A DNA stretch of 64,000 bases from Enterococcus sp. PF1-24 (GTDB taxonomy: Bacteria > Bacillota > Bacilli > Lactobacillales > Enterococcaceae), in NCBI RefSeq assembly GCF_029893325.1, contig NZ_JARXWL010000010.1, positions 23,927-87,926 of the forward strand. The letters are read 5' to 3'. The stretch's first letter is position 1. Every line of letters begins with the position of its first letter. Both the position numbers and the translations under genes were made by a program. The notes below the pieces were generated by a model. That model was not told the DNA's origin, did not search any database, and was given only the letters and a program-made list of their open reading frames with translations. Positions 39,797 through 48,874 of this stretch are shown piece by piece.

Positions 39797-42205
39797 ATGA
39801 AGAAGACAGCTTTAAGTTTATTAATCTCATCTTCGCTTTTATGCATCGGTTCATGGCAAACAAAAGGCGAATACACAACAGAAGAGTACACAGACGGTGT
39901 AACAACTTTTGTTAAGGTAACCAATCCAAATGGCGGGGAAACATTAAGTTATGCAAAAGATAGTGGCTTGAAATTAATCAATCGCAAAGTCGATGGTTAT
40001 CGCTATGCTTTTAAAGATGCTAACAGCAATGGTAAATTAGACACTTGGGAAGATTGGCGTAAAGAAGATTCTGAGCGGGCAACAGCTTTAGCTAAAGAAT
40101 TATCTAAAGAAGAAATCGCTGGTTTAATGTTATTTAGTAGCCATGAAAGAAATCCTGAAAATGGTTTAACTGAAGACCAAATGAAATATTTAAAAGATGA
40201 CAACTTACGGAACGTTTTAAATGCCGGCGGTAATAATGCCGAAGATACTGTTAAATGGAACAATGAAATGCAAGCTTACGTGGAAGCTTTGTCAACAGAA
40301 GGTCATACTTTAATTCCGGTAAACTTCAGTTCTGACCCACGAAGCACAGCCGGTTCTGATGCTCAATACAACTCTGATGGTGCTGATATTTCTCGTTGGC
40401 CATCTAACTTAGGGATTGCAGCAACTTTTGATCCAGATATTATGTCTGATTTTGCACAAATTTCTTCTACTGAATATCGTGCTTTAGGGATTGCAACAGC
40501 CTTAGGCCCACAAATCGACTTAGCAACTGAACCAAGATGGTTGCGAGTTGAAGGAACTTATGGTGAAGATCGTCAATTAGCAACAGATATGGCGGAAGCT
40601 TATGTTTCTGGTATTCAATCTAGCTATGCCGCTGATGGCACTGATCTTGGTTGGGGTAGCAATTCTGTTAATGCGATGATTAAGCATTTCCCTGGAGATG
40701 GCGCTGGTGAAGGTGGCCGTGAAGCCCATACTAACGCTGGTAAATATGCCGTTTATCCTGGTGATAACGCTGCTGAACACGTAGAAGTTTTCGTTGATGG
40801 TGGTTTAAACTTAACTAGTAAAACTGGCCAAGCTGCTTCTGTTATGAGTTCTTACTCTATTGGGGTAGATAAAAACGGTGAAGCTTACTTTGGCGAATTA
40901 GCTGGTTCCGCTTATGATTCTGAAAAAATGGATCTTTTACGTGTGGACAATGACTACGAAGGCATTATTTGTACTGACTGGGGGGTAACGACAGCTACTT
41001 CTGATCCAAGTAATCCAGCTTTTGGTATGGCTTGGGGTAAAGAAGACTTAAGCGTTGAAGAACGTCATTACCAAATTTTATTAACTGGTACCGATATGTT
41101 TGGTGGTAATAATGATGCGAAACCAGTTTTAGCCGCTTATGATATGTGGCAAAAAGACTACGAAGCAGGCAAATTACCAATTTCAGCTGATGAACGTTTC
41201 CAACAATCAGGTAAACGTTTAGTTCAAATGATTATGCAAGCTAATTTGTTTGAAGATCCATATTTAATCACTGAAGAATCAGTAGCGACTTTAAGAAACA
41301 AAGATTACAGTGCGGCTGGTTACGAAGCACAATTGAACTCAGTTGTTATGTTGAAAAATGCTGACGAAACCATTCACGCTAGCGATTTAGCTGAATACAA
41401 AGAACAAACAGTTTACATTCCAAGTTCATTACGTTATGGCTTCCCTTCAATCTTTAGCCCAGCTGTAAACACAGCTAATCCAACAATGGATGTTGAAGTT
41501 GCTAAACAATATTTCAAAGAAGTTTTAACTGATACACCTGTTTATGCTGAAGATGGCGAAACAGTTGTTGAACTTGTACAACCAGATTTAACAAATGTTG
41601 ATATGGTGATTGTCGGCATGTTAAGCCCTGATAACGGTAGTAACTTTAGTTCTGCTGGTTTAAATGAAGAGGGCTTCTATCCGTTAAGCTTACAATACAG
41701 CCCATATACTGCTGACGGCGACAATGTCCGTTTAACATCATTAGGTGGCGACATTTTAGCTGATGGTACGAAAGAAAACCGGACTTACTACGGAAAAACT
41801 TCAAAAATCAGTAATGAATATGATTTAACAGCTGTTTTAAACGCTCAAGCAGCGGTAGCGAAAGTTGAAGAAGAAACTGGCAAAGAAATTCCCGTTGTTG
41901 TTGCATTAAAAGCGACTAACCCAGTAATTGTTGGCGAATTTGAAGATGCGGTTGATGCAATCGTAACTGGTTTCTCTGTAAGCGACCAAGCTTTATTTGA
42001 AATCATCTTAGGTAAACATGAACCTAAAGGCTTATTGCCTGTTCAATTCCCAGCTGACATGGATACAGTTGAAGCGCAATTTGAAGATACTGCCCATGAC
42101 ATGGTAGCTTACAATGACGGCGAATACACTTACGACTTCGGTTTTGGTTTAAATTACGATGGCCAAATCGCTGACGAAAGAGTTGCACAATACGTAAATA
42201 AATAA
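39797..42205 (+). CDS. GH3 family beta-glucosidase-like glycosidase, exported
   Basis: An 802-residue glycoside hydrolase family 3 protein. The N-terminus (MKKTALSLLISSSLLCIGSW) looks like a short signal sequence, although the lipobox around Cys16 is not canonical. The catalytic barrel has IGIDLATEPRWLRVEGTYGE-like and MIKHFPGDGAGEG segments. The nucleophile is probably Asp394 in IICTDWGV. The C-terminal sandwich domain contains AVDAIVTGFSVSDQALFEII and the closing KGLLPVQFPAD. It probably releases glucose from beta-glucosides or short beta-glucans at the cell surface. The RAT/terminator leader implies induction by a PTS-linked antiterminator not encoded in this window. The ATG at 39797 is chosen; TTG 39794 is possible. 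Confidence 0.88.
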   Translation: MKKTALSLLISSSLLCIGSWQTKGEYTTEEYTDGVTTFVKVTNPNGGETLSYAKDSGLKLINRKVDGYRYAFKDANSNGKLDTWEDWRKEDSERATALAKELSKEEIAGLMLFSSHERNPENGLTEDQMKYLKDDNLRNVLNAGGNNAEDTVKWNNEMQAYVEALSTEGHTLIPVNFSSDPRSTAGSDAQYNSDGADISRWPSNLGIAATFDPDIMSDFAQISSTEYRALGIATALGPQIDLATEPRWLRVEGTYGEDRQLATDMAEAYVSGIQSSYAADGTDLGWGSNSVNAMIKHFPGDGAGEGGREAHTNAGKYAVYPGDNAAEHVEVFVDGGLNLTSKTGQAASVMSSYSIGVDKNGEAYFGELAGSAYDSEKMDLLRVDNDYEGIICTDWGVTTATSDPSNPAFGMAWGKEDLSVEERHYQILLTGTDMFGGNNDAKPVLAAYDMWQKDYEAGKLPISADERFQQSGKRLVQMIMQANLFEDPYLITEESVATLRNKDYSAAGYEAQLNSVVMLKNADETIHASDLAEYKEQTVYIPSSLRYGFPSIFSPAVNTANPTMDVEVAKQYFKEVLTDTPVYAEDGETVVELVQPDLTNVDMVIVGMLSPDNGSNFSSAGLNEEGFYPLSLQYSPYTADGDNVRLTSLGGDILADGTKENRTYYGKTSKISNEYDLTAVLNAQAAVAKVEEETGKEIPVVVALKATNPVIVGEFEDAVDAIVTGFSVSDQALFEIILGKHEPKGLLPVQFPADMDTVEAQFEDTAHDMVAYNDGEYTYDFGFGLNYDGQIADERVAQYVNK

Positions 42206-42217
42206 GCGTTAATATTG

Positions 42218-42256
42218 AAAACAGGCTACCCTGATTTAGGGGAGCCTGTTTTTTTG
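42218..42256 (+). terminator. Terminator of the GH3 gene
   Basis: AAACAGGCTACCC pairs with GGGAGCCTGTTT and is followed by TTTT. Confidence 0.85.
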
Positions 42257-42380
42257 AAAGAAATTGCGAATCGCTGATTTAAGAACCTTTGTCAAACAGT
42301 TAGCAACTCAAAACTATACATTCCTAGCAACCTATGATAAAATAATTTGCGATTATGTTGGTTAGTGGAGGAGCGCTTCA

Positions 42381-42392
42381 TGGCTGACTAAA
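42381..42392 (+). other. Three-codon minigene (Met-Ala-Asp-stop) before ispE
   Basis: GTGGAGGAG is followed 6 bases later by ATG GCT GAC TAA (42381-42392), and 3 bases later AAGGAG serves ispE. It looks like a leader peptide or the start of a lost gene. Confidence 0.4.
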
Positions 42393-42405
42393 CAAGGAGA
42401 TCTTT

Positions 42406-43260
42406 ATGGAAATTATCGAAAAAGCGCCAGCGAAAATTAATCTAGGTTTGGATGTGATTGGTAAGCGTCCGGATAACTATCATGAGTTAGCGATGGTGAT
42501 GACTAGTGTTGATTTAGCTGATCGCATTCAATTGATAGAAATTCCTGAAAATAAAATTATTATCGAAACTAATAAAGCTTTTTTGCCAACTGATAGCCGT
42601 AATAATGTTTATCAAGCAATTGATTTAGTCAAGCAACGCTATCAGATTCAGCGAGGAGTTAAAGTTTATATTCAAAAAGAAATTCCGGTAGCGGCTGGTC
42701 TGGGCGGTGGCAGTAGCGATTGTGCAGCAGCTTTGCGAGGAATTAATCGCATGTGGGATTTAGGTTTATCTTTGGAAGAATTAGCAGCGATTGGCTTAGA
42801 AATTGGCACCGATGTTCCTTTTTGCATTTATGGGGGGACGGCGTTAGCAGAGGGCGTAGGCGAAAAAATCACCCCCTTAGCTAACATCCCGACTTGCTGG
42901 GTAGTGTTGGTGAAACCCCCTTTTAGTGTTTCAACGCCGACGGTTTTTCAAAATTTACAAGTTGCTGATTTGCATCATCCTGATATTCAGGGGTTGATTT
43001 CAGCGGTGGAAGCCAATGATTATCAGCAAATGCTTGCGAAAATGGGGAATTCTTTAGAGGCGGTAACGATTCGCCGTCATCCTGTGATTCAAAAATATAA
43101 AAATCGCATGTTAAAATACGGCGCAGATGCGGTTTTAATGACTGGCAGCGGGCCAACCGTTTTTGGTTTATGTAATAAACTTTCCCGAGCACAACGGGTC
43201 TTTAATGGCTTAAAAGGTTTTTGCGATGAAGTTTATCTAGTCCGAGTTTTGAAAAATTAA
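42406..43260 (+). CDS. ispE: 4-diphosphocytidyl-2-C-methyl-D-erythritol kinase IspE
   Basis: A 284-residue GHMP kinase of the non-mevalonate isoprenoid pathway. Features are EKAPAKINLGLDVIGKRPDN at the N-terminus, the ATP-binding PVAAGLGGGSSDCAAALRGI and the C-terminal LMTGSGPTVFGL. Enterococci use the mevalonate route for isoprenoids, and many keep an ispE homologue whose role there is unclear. ATG 42406 has AAGGAG 7 bases upstream. Downstream, instead of the frequent purR, comes a zinc-type ABC transporter separated by a terminator. Confidence 0.92.
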   Translation: MEIIEKAPAKINLGLDVIGKRPDNYHELAMVMTSVDLADRIQLIEIPENKIIIETNKAFLPTDSRNNVYQAIDLVKQRYQIQRGVKVYIQKEIPVAAGLGGGSSDCAAALRGINRMWDLGLSLEELAAIGLEIGTDVPFCIYGGTALAEGVGEKITPLANIPTCWVVLVKPPFSVSTPTVFQNLQVADLHHPDIQGLISAVEANDYQQMLAKMGNSLEAVTIRRHPVIQKYKNRMLKYGADAVLMTGSGPTVFGLCNKLSRAQRVFNGLKGFCDEVYLVRVLKN

Positions 43261-43266
43261 AGTTTG

Positions 43267-43311
43267 ATTCCGATTTACTTAGGAAATTTCTAGGTAAATC
43301 GGAATTTTTTC
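43267..43311 (+). terminator. Terminator of ispE
   Basis: ATTCCGATTTAC (43267-43278) pairs perfectly with GTAAATCGGAAT (43294-43305), followed by TTTTT. Its arms share the GTAAATCG word with the operator-like repeat at 43359-43383. Confidence 0.88.
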
Positions 43312-43358
43312 GTTTTAAGTTGACGAATGAACTTTCTTTTGGTAAATTGTTCTTTGTG

Positions 43359-43383
43359 GTAAATCGGATTATTTTCGATTTAC
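43359..43383 (+). promoter_or_regulatory. Inverted repeat upstream of the zinc-type ABC transporter
   Basis: GTAAATCG (43359-43366) and CGATTTAC (43376-43383) are perfect arms 9 bases apart, in the spacer before adcC. It is a candidate operator for a metal-sensing repressor. It does not match the AdcR box TTAACYRGTTAA. Confidence 0.55.
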
Positions 43384-43434
43384 AATTGAATTGATTTTCT
43401 TGAAAAATTAATGATAAAGAAAGCTGAGAAGAAG

Positions 43435-44115
43435 ATGCATTATATAGAAGTGAAAGATTTAACCTTTTATTATGATGAAGAACCTGTGTTAGAGAAGGTT
43501 TCTTATACCGTTGATGCAGGGGAATTTGTGATTTTAACAGGAGAAAACGGGGCGGCGAAGTCCACCTTAATTAAAGCTACCTTAGGCTTATTGCAACCAA
43601 CTAGTGGCACCGTAACGCTAGCGAAAAAAAATAATAACGGGGAAAAAATGCGTATGGGCTACATTCCCCAACAAGTCGCAGCCTTTAATGCCGGTTTTCC
43701 TAGTACCGTTCACGAGTTAGTTTGTTCCGGTCGTTATCCTCGCGGACGTTGGTTTAAAAAGCTAACGGAAAAAGATTATCAACATGTGGAAAAAGCGCTG
43801 AAAGCTGTTAATATGTGGGAGATGCGCGATAAACGGATTGGCGAACTTTCTGGCGGGCAAAAACAACGGATTAGTTTGGCACGGATTTTTGCGACTGATC
43901 CGGATTTGTTTATTTTAGATGAACCAACCACTGGGATGGACGTACAAAGTCGCAAAGAATTTTATAAATTATTGCGCCACAACGCCCATGCCCATGATAA
44001 AGGGATTTTAATGATTACCCATGATCATGAGGATATTAAAGATTTTGTTGACCGACAAATTCGGTTAGTGCGAAAGGAGGACTCTCAATGGCGATGCTTT
44101 CATATGAATTCATGA
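43435..44115 (+). CDS. adcC: Zinc/manganese-type ABC transporter ATPase (AdcC-like)
   Basis: A 226-residue ATPase of the metal (Zn/Mn) importer family. Walker A is the unusual GENGAAKST, with Ala in place of the second Gly, as in streptococcal AdcC. The Q-loop is IPQQV, the signature LSGGQKQR, Walker [11 protein letters not shown], and the H-loop ITHD. ATG 43435 is preferred, with GAGAAG close upstream, because homologues start at this point. An ATG at 43411 has no site. Its 3' end overlaps the permease gene by 28 bases. The lipoprotein (AdcA) gene is not in this window, so it must be encoded elsewhere. Confidence 0.9.
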   Translation: MHYIEVKDLTFYYDEEPVLEKVSYTVDAGEFVILTGENGAAKSTLIKATLGLLQPTSGTVTLAKKNNNGEKMRMGYIPQQVAAFNAGFPSTVHELVCSGRYPRGRWFKKLTEKDYQHVEKALKAVNMWEMRDKRIGELSGGQKQRISLARIFATDPDLFILDEPTTGMDVQSRKEFYKLLRHNAHAHDKGILMITHDHEDIKDFVDRQIRLVRKEDSQWRCFHMNS

Positions 44116-44921
44116 GAAGAGCGTTTTTAGCGGCGATTTTTATTGCCGGGATTGCGCCGAGGCTAGGGGTCTTTCTGGTGATTCGCCGACAATCTTTAAT
44201 GGCGGATACCTTATCTCATGTCTCTTTAGCTGGAGTGGCGTTAGGTTTCTTCTTCAATTTAAATCCGACAATAACCACTTTAATTGTTGTGGTGGCAGCG
44301 GCAATTATTTTAGAGTATTTGCGGGGGATTTATCGCACGTATTCGGAAATTTCGATTGCGATTTTAATGGCTGGCGGCTTGGCGTTGGCCTTAGTTTTAA
44401 TGAGTAAGAACGGCGGTAGCAATACCATGAGTATTCAGTCCTATCTTTTTGGCTCGATTGTTACGATTACCAATCAGCAAGTGATTTTTCTGGGGAGTTT
44501 ATTTGTGGTGATTACTTTGCTGTTTGTTTTGTTTAAGCGTCCGATGTATGTGTTAACCTTCGATGAAGACAGCGCTCATGTGGATGGCTTGCCTACCCGC
44601 TTAATGTCCATGGCCTTTAATGTCGTTACTGGCGTTGCGATTGCAGTGATGATTCCGATTGCTGGAGCGTTATTGATTTCGGCGATTATGGTTTTACCGG
44701 CTTCCGTGGGAATGCGCTTAGGGAAAAGCTTTAACGCGGTGATTGTAATTAGCATCATCGTGGGCTTTATCGGTATGCTGGGGGGGTTAGCCACTTCCTT
44801 TAATTATGATACACCACCAGGGGCGACAATTACGTTGGTGTTTATCGGGATTTTCCTACTAGTTAATTTAGTCTTAAAATTATTGGTGCGTCTGCGCCGT
44901 AAAGAACGTTTAAAACACTAA
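44088..44921 (+). CDS. adcB: Zinc/manganese-type ABC transporter permease (AdcB-like)
   Basis: A 277-residue membrane protein of the ABC-3 family with about eight helices. Conserved parts are [33 protein letters not shown] and a late [14 protein letters not shown] coupling segment. ATG 44088 has AAGGAGG about 8 bases upstream and starts within the ATPase gene, so translation is coupled. With the ATPase it forms the membrane part of a zinc (or manganese) importer. A terminator follows the stop. Confidence 0.9.
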   Translation: MAMLSYEFMRRAFLAAIFIAGIAPRLGVFLVIRRQSLMADTLSHVSLAGVALGFFFNLNPTITTLIVVVAAAIILEYLRGIYRTYSEISIAILMAGGLALALVLMSKNGGSNTMSIQSYLFGSIVTITNQQVIFLGSLFVVITLLFVLFKRPMYVLTFDEDSAHVDGLPTRLMSMAFNVVTGVAIAVMIPIAGALLISAIMVLPASVGMRLGKSFNAVIVISIIVGFIGMLGGLATSFNYDTPPGATITLVFIGIFLLVNLVLKLLVRLRRKERLKH

Positions 44922-44929
44922 TCTATTGA

Positions 44930-44976
44930 AAAAGAACGACTAGCCGATTGAAATTAGCTAGTCGTTCTTTTTTTAA
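44930..44976 (+). terminator. Terminator of the adcCB operon
   Basis: AAAGAACGACTAGC pairs with GCTAGTCGTTCTTT, followed by TTTTT. Confidence 0.9.
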
Positions 44977-45128
44977 TCATGGGGAAAAGCTTGTTATTAA
45001 AAAGTTTTTCTTACGTTTTTTTTCGTTTTTAGAGAAAAGCTGTGTTATAATTTGAATGATGATTAAAAAATGAATTTAATTTAATTTAACTTAACAATAG
45101 ATAGTTTAACTTGGAGGGAATTAGGGGA

Positions 45129-46295
45129 ATGAAAAAAACATTCGCTGGCTTTATGGTGGCAGGCTTATTTTTAAGCTGTATTGCACCTGTTGTAGCTGTT
45201 GCTGAAGATTTTGATACACAAATTCAAGAAAAAGATCAAAAAATTTCAGATATTCAAAATCAACGCTCAGAAATCGAAACGCAAATTGCCAATTTAGAAG
45301 CTGAAATTACTGGTATCAACCAACAAGCCGAAGAATTATTAGGTCAACAACAACAATTAGGCGAAGCTTCACAACAATTAATTGGTGAAATTACGGCTTT
45401 AGCTGAACGAATTACCAAAAGAGAAGCCACCATTCAAGAGCAAGCCCGAGAAATGCAAGTCAGTGAGCAAAGTGCTAACTTAGTAGATGCGGTTTTAGCG
45501 GCCGATTCTTTATCAGATATGATTTCCCGTGTATACGCGATGAACCGAATTTTAACGGCTAACAATGAATTAATTGTGCAACAAAAAGTCGATAAAGAAA
45601 CCGTTGAAGTGAAAAAAGCAGAAAATGAAGTGCAACAACAACAATTAGCTGAAAACCAAGCTGTTTTAGAAACGCAAAAAAGTGAAATGTTAGGCAAGCA
45701 AGCTGATTTAGATGTACTAACGGCGACTTTAGCGGTTGAACAAGCAACAGCTGAAGGAGAAAAAGCTGGCTTAGAACAACAAAAAGCCGAAGCGGAAAGA
45801 GCAGCTGCCGCTTTAGAAGCGGAAAGAGCAGCCGCAGCTTTAGCACAAGCTAATGCCGCTGTAGCAGCCAATAATGGCGTAACTGCTAATTATGGATCGC
45901 CAACCGGAACAGCGCCAGTTGCACCACCAGCACCAAATGCTTCTGGTAATGATATTATCAATTATGCAATGCAATTTATCGGCGTTCCTTATGTGTGGGG
46001 CGGACGGACACCAAGCGGTTTTGACTGCTCAGGTTTCTGTTATTACGTGTATTTAAATGCCACTGGCAAAAATATCGGTAGCTGGACAGTACCGCAAGAA
46101 AGCTGTGGTACCATTATTTCTGTCTCTCAAGCCGAAGCCGGCGATTTATTATTCTGGGGTTCAAGAGGTAGCACCTACCATGTTGCTTTAGCTATGGGTG
46201 GCGGCCAATTTATCGAAGCACCAACCTTTGGTCAAACTGTTTCAATTTCCAATATCAGCTTTAACCCACCAAGCTTCGCAGTGCGAGTAAGCTAA
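45129..46295 (+). CDS. Secreted NlpC/P60 family protein, SagA paralogue
   Basis: A 388-residue exported protein closely related to the SagA-type protein at 32133-33371. The signal peptide (MKKTFAGFMVAGLFLSCIAP then VVAVAED) ends near residue 26. Coiled coils to about residue 240 begin FDTQIQEKDQKISDIQNQRS, then a short linker and an NlpC/P60 domain. Cys300 (GFDCSGF) and His351 (YHVALAMG) of the triad are kept. The third residue is Glu363 (EAPTFGQ), where the paralogue has His387, so activity may be altered. ATG 45129 is preceded by GGAGGG. An extended -10 (TGTTATAAT) ends at 45051. Confidence 0.9.
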   Translation: MKKTFAGFMVAGLFLSCIAPVVAVAEDFDTQIQEKDQKISDIQNQRSEIETQIANLEAEITGINQQAEELLGQQQQLGEASQQLIGEITALAERITKREATIQEQAREMQVSEQSANLVDAVLAADSLSDMISRVYAMNRILTANNELIVQQKVDKETVEVKKAENEVQQQQLAENQAVLETQKSEMLGKQADLDVLTATLAVEQATAEGEKAGLEQQKAEAERAAAALEAERAAAALAQANAAVAANNGVTANYGSPTGTAPVAPPAPNASGNDIINYAMQFIGVPYVWGGRTPSGFDCSGFCYYVYLNATGKNIGSWTVPQESCGTIISVSQAEAGDLLFWGSRGSTYHVALAMGGGQFIEAPTFGQTVSISNISFNPPSFAVRVS

Positions 46296-46296
46296 T

Positions 46297-46405
46297 TGAA
46301 AAGCAGATTGGCTTGTTCTGTTCCCGAGCAAAGTGCAGAATCAAATTATAGCGGTGATTTATACCGCGAATTTTATTCTCACTTTGTCGAAAGGAGCTAG
46401 CGCCC
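46297..46405 (-). repeat. EFAR-like palindromic repeat, third locus (reverse orientation)
   Basis: Read on the minus strand, AGCTGCGGGCGCTAGCTC opens a unit with ATTCGCGGTATAAATCACCG and TGCACTTTGCTCGGG. This matches the units at 172-421 and 48101-48295 in order and spacing. It starts directly after the NlpC/P60 stop and could form its 3' hairpin. It occupies much of the 330-base spacer before pepV. Confidence 0.75.
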
Positions 46406-46451
46406 GCAGCTGGATTACAAAAAGCGAATGAATCTAAATAATACAATCCCT

Positions 46452-46482
46452 AACCTTGCATCTTTTGATGTGAGGTTTTTTG
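46452..46482 (+). terminator. Terminator before pepV
   Basis: AACCTTGCATC pairs with GATGTGAGGTT (one G-T pair) around a TTTT loop, followed by TTTT. Confidence 0.7.
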
Positions 46483-46535
46483 ATAAAAGGAATAAGAATC
46501 TTACCATTTTTCAAGAGAATCTTTTTTCTTTTTGG

Positions 46536-46554
46536 TTAACTAGTGGTATGATAA
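46536..46554 (+). promoter_or_regulatory. pepV promoter region with partial AdcR-like word
   Basis: TTAACTAGTGGT (46536-46547) shares nine of twelve bases with the zinc repressor box TTAACTAGTTAA and abuts TATGAT, a likely -10 (46547-46552). The match may be chance. Confidence 0.3.
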
Positions 46555-46625
46555 AAAGCGAGAATAATTAGCAGAAAGAATGACTTTGAAGAAATTCTTT
46601 TGGCTAGAGAAGGAGAGAAAGACGA

Positions 46626-48035
46626 ATGACAATTGATTGGACAAAAGAAGTTGAACTTCGCAAAGAGGCTTTATTAGCTGATTTACAAGAATTATTAAGA
46701 ATTAACAGTGAGCGTGACGATAGTCAAGCCACCACTGATGCACCTTTTGGACCAGGACCGCGGGATGCTTTACTGAAATTTTTAGATTTTGCTAAACGGG
46801 ACGGTTTTGCTGTAAAAAACGTGGATAACTACGTGGGGCATATGGATTATGGCCAAGGTGATGAAACTTTAGGGATTTTTGGTCATATGGATGTGGTGCC
46901 AGCTGGTGATGGTTGGGATACAAATCCTTATGAACCAGTTATCAAAGATGGCAAAATTTATGCTCGTGGCTCAAGCGATGATAAAGGCCCTACAATGGCG
47001 GCTTATTATGCAGTCAAAATGATTAAAGAACTAGGTTTACCAGTCAATAAAAAAATCCGCTTAGTCGTAGGAACGGATGAAGAAAGCGGCTGGGCTGATA
47101 TGGATTACTACTTCCAAAAAGAAGAAAAACCTGATTTTGGTTTTTCACCTGACGCGGAATTTCCAATTATTAATGGTGAAAAAGGCAATGTTTCTATGCG
47201 AGCGCATTTCGCTGGCACCAACGGCGGTACTTTCACTTTGAAATCTTTCACCGGTGGCTTAAGAGAAAATATGGTAGTTGGTAAGGCGACAGCCGTCGTT
47301 ACAGCACCTGCCGAAGCGGTAGCGGCGATACAAACAGCTTTCACTAACTATTTAGCCAATGTACCAGTAACTGGTGAAGTAGCGACAACTGCTACAGAAT
47401 TAACTTTTAACGTAACTGGTAAAGGCGCCCATGGAGCGCATCCTGAAAGTGGCATTAATGCGGCAACTTTCTTAGCAGCTTTCTTAAAAGACTATGACTT
47501 TGCAGGTGCTGGGAAAACTTTCCTAACTATCGCTGGCGATACTTTACATGAAGAGTTCTTTGGTGAAAAATTAGCGGTGGCAATTACTGACGAAAAAATG
47601 GGTCGCTTGTCAATGAATGCTGGTTTATTCAGCTTTGTAGACGGGGTTAGCGATAATTATCTTAATATGAATTTCCGTTATCCAAAAGGAACAACAGCTG
47701 CAGAAATCAAAGCTGGTTTAGAAAAAACTTTTGCTGGCTTAGGCGTGGAAATTAGCCAAGCCGATCGCAATCAAGAACCTCATTACGTACCGTTAGAAGA
47801 TCCATTGGTAGCAACTTTGTTGCAAGTTTACGAAGATCACATAGGTGAAAAAGGTTATGAACAAATTATTGGTGGCGGAACTTACGGCCGCTTGTTGAAA
47901 CGTGGCGTTGCTTATGGCGCAATGTTCCCAGGTTACACCGACACGATGCACCAAGCCAATGAATTTATGAGTTTAGACGATTTATTCAGAGCCACAGCGC
48001 TATACGCTGATGCGATTTATAGATTGGTGAAATAA
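46626..48035 (+). CDS. pepV: Dipeptidase PepV (M20 family)
   Basis: A 469-residue cytoplasmic metallodipeptidase that cleaves Xaa-Xaa dipeptides and carnosine-like substrates. M20 zinc ligands appear in FGHMDVVPAGDGW (His, catalytic Asp), ARGSSDDKGP (Asp), GTDEESG (catalytic Glu and ligand Glu), PDAEFP, and the C-terminal YTDTMHQANE (His). A lid domain lies between about residues 185 and 380. ATG 46626 follows GGAGAGAAAG with 7-9 bases. The protein fits lactococcal PepV in length and motifs. A terminator lies directly downstream. Confidence 0.95.
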   Translation: MTIDWTKEVELRKEALLADLQELLRINSERDDSQATTDAPFGPGPRDALLKFLDFAKRDGFAVKNVDNYVGHMDYGQGDETLGIFGHMDVVPAGDGWDTNPYEPVIKDGKIYARGSSDDKGPTMAAYYAVKMIKELGLPVNKKIRLVVGTDEESGWADMDYYFQKEEKPDFGFSPDAEFPIINGEKGNVSMRAHFAGTNGGTFTLKSFTGGLRENMVVGKATAVVTAPAEAVAAIQTAFTNYLANVPVTGEVATTATELTFNVTGKGAHGAHPESGINAATFLAAFLKDYDFAGAGKTFLTIAGDTLHEEFFGEKLAVAITDEKMGRLSMNAGLFSFVDGVSDNYLNMNFRYPKGTTAAEIKAGLEKTFAGLGVEISQADRNQEPHYVPLEDPLVATLLQVYEDHIGEKGYEQIIGGGTYGRLLKRGVAYGAMFPGYTDTMHQANEFMSLDDLFRATALYADAIYRLVK

Positions 48036-48040
48036 AAAGA

Positions 48041-48082
48041 AAATCCCTCACAAGTCTGAATTGACCTGCGAGGGATTTGTTT
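48041..48082 (+). terminator. Terminator of pepV
   Basis: AAATCCCTC pairs with GAGGGATTT over a 20-base loop with further internal pairing, followed by GTTT. Confidence 0.72.
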
Positions 48083-48100
48083 ACATGTTGAAGAAGGTTC

Positions 48101-48295
48101 GTAGCTTTTTTTGATGTCTGGCTGCACAAGCTAGCTTCACTCGATAAAGTGAGAATGAAATCCGCGGTAGAGAACACCGCTATATTTAATTCTGCACTTT
48201 ACTCGGGTGCAGGACAAGTTTCTCCGCTTTTCAAGGTTTCTAGCTGCGTGGGCTAGCTATCTTCAACAAAATGAGCCCACTCAGCTTTTCTTGCT
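48101..48295. repeat. EFAR-like palindromic repeat, fourth locus (one full and one internally deleted unit)
   Basis: A full unit (48101-48230) shows TGTCTGGCTGCACAAGCTAG, ATCCGCGGTAGAGAACACCG and CTGCACTTTACTCGGGTGCA, like unit 1 at the left end. A short second unit (48231-48295) keeps only the outer arms (AGCTGCGTGGGCT / AGCCCACTCAGCT) around a reduced loop. It separates pepV from the convergent small membrane-protein gene, whose stop lies at its edge. Confidence 0.8.
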
Positions 48296-48630
48296 TAAGA
48301 GCGTTTAATATCTAAAACGGTTCCGGTGTAAGCGTCGGCTAAAAATTCATAAGTGATTAATTCGCCATCTTCAATACGCGTGATACCACCAGAGTAACTT
48401 TTAGAGCGAATCGCAAATTTTCGTAAAGGTTGTTTTTCAAAAGAAATCCATGAACCTTCGACCGGCCCTTCTGCTAAAAAAGCTTCTTTAATATTTTTTA
48501 ATACGTTATCAGCCGATAGCGTTTTATGCTTGCGATACCACAAAGCTGATGCTGCACCGCCAACTAAACCAAAGCCAAGGCCAAGAGTTAAGCCGCTTTT
48601 AAACCAGCTTACTTGATTGTCTTCATTCAC
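48295..48630 (-). CDS. Small membrane-anchored protein, PepSY-like
   Basis: A 111-residue protein with one N-terminal membrane helix (GLTLGLGFGLVGGAASALWY). It is followed by a soluble domain (LKNIKEAFLAEGPVEGSWIS, GGITRIEDGELITYEFLADA) that resembles PepSY/YpeB-like small domains found on predicted peptidase regulators. The function is unknown. GTG 48630 is chosen because AGGTGGG lies 6 bases before it; the ATG at 48684 would add residues lacking a site. The stop touches the palindromic repeat, which may act as its transcript end. Confidence 0.7.
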   Translation of the reverse strand: MNEDNQVSWFKSGLTLGLGFGLVGGAASALWYRKHKTLSADNVLKNIKEAFLAEGPVEGSWISFEKQPLRKFAIRSKSYSGGITRIEDGELITYEFLADAYTGTVLDIKRS

Positions 48631-48874
48631 AGGAATCCCACCTAATCTATTAAATGATTTATCTTCAATGTCAAATAAATGCAATATTGATTTGTTTACA
48701 TTCTAACACAGTTTTTTTCAGAAAAAAACCGCCTCACCTAAAAGCCTGCGAAATAATCAAGCAAAGCGATTGTAAAGTCCGCTCAAAATCGGTAAAATTG
48801 TAGAGTGATATAAAAAGCAAACGAAAATAATTTTTACCCAAAAGAATATAATTAGAAATAAGAGGGATAGCTTA

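Noticed and set aside
39658..39915. Frame of 85 codons overlapping the GH3 start
   Set aside because: Arg/Cys-rich shadow of the leader and the GH3 gene, with a TTG start and no supporting features.
45434..45871. Minus-strand Ala/Ser/Cys-rich frame of 145 codons inside the NlpC/P60 paralogue
   Set aside because: Antisense of a repetitive coiled-coil coding region; low-complexity composition follows from the sense strand.
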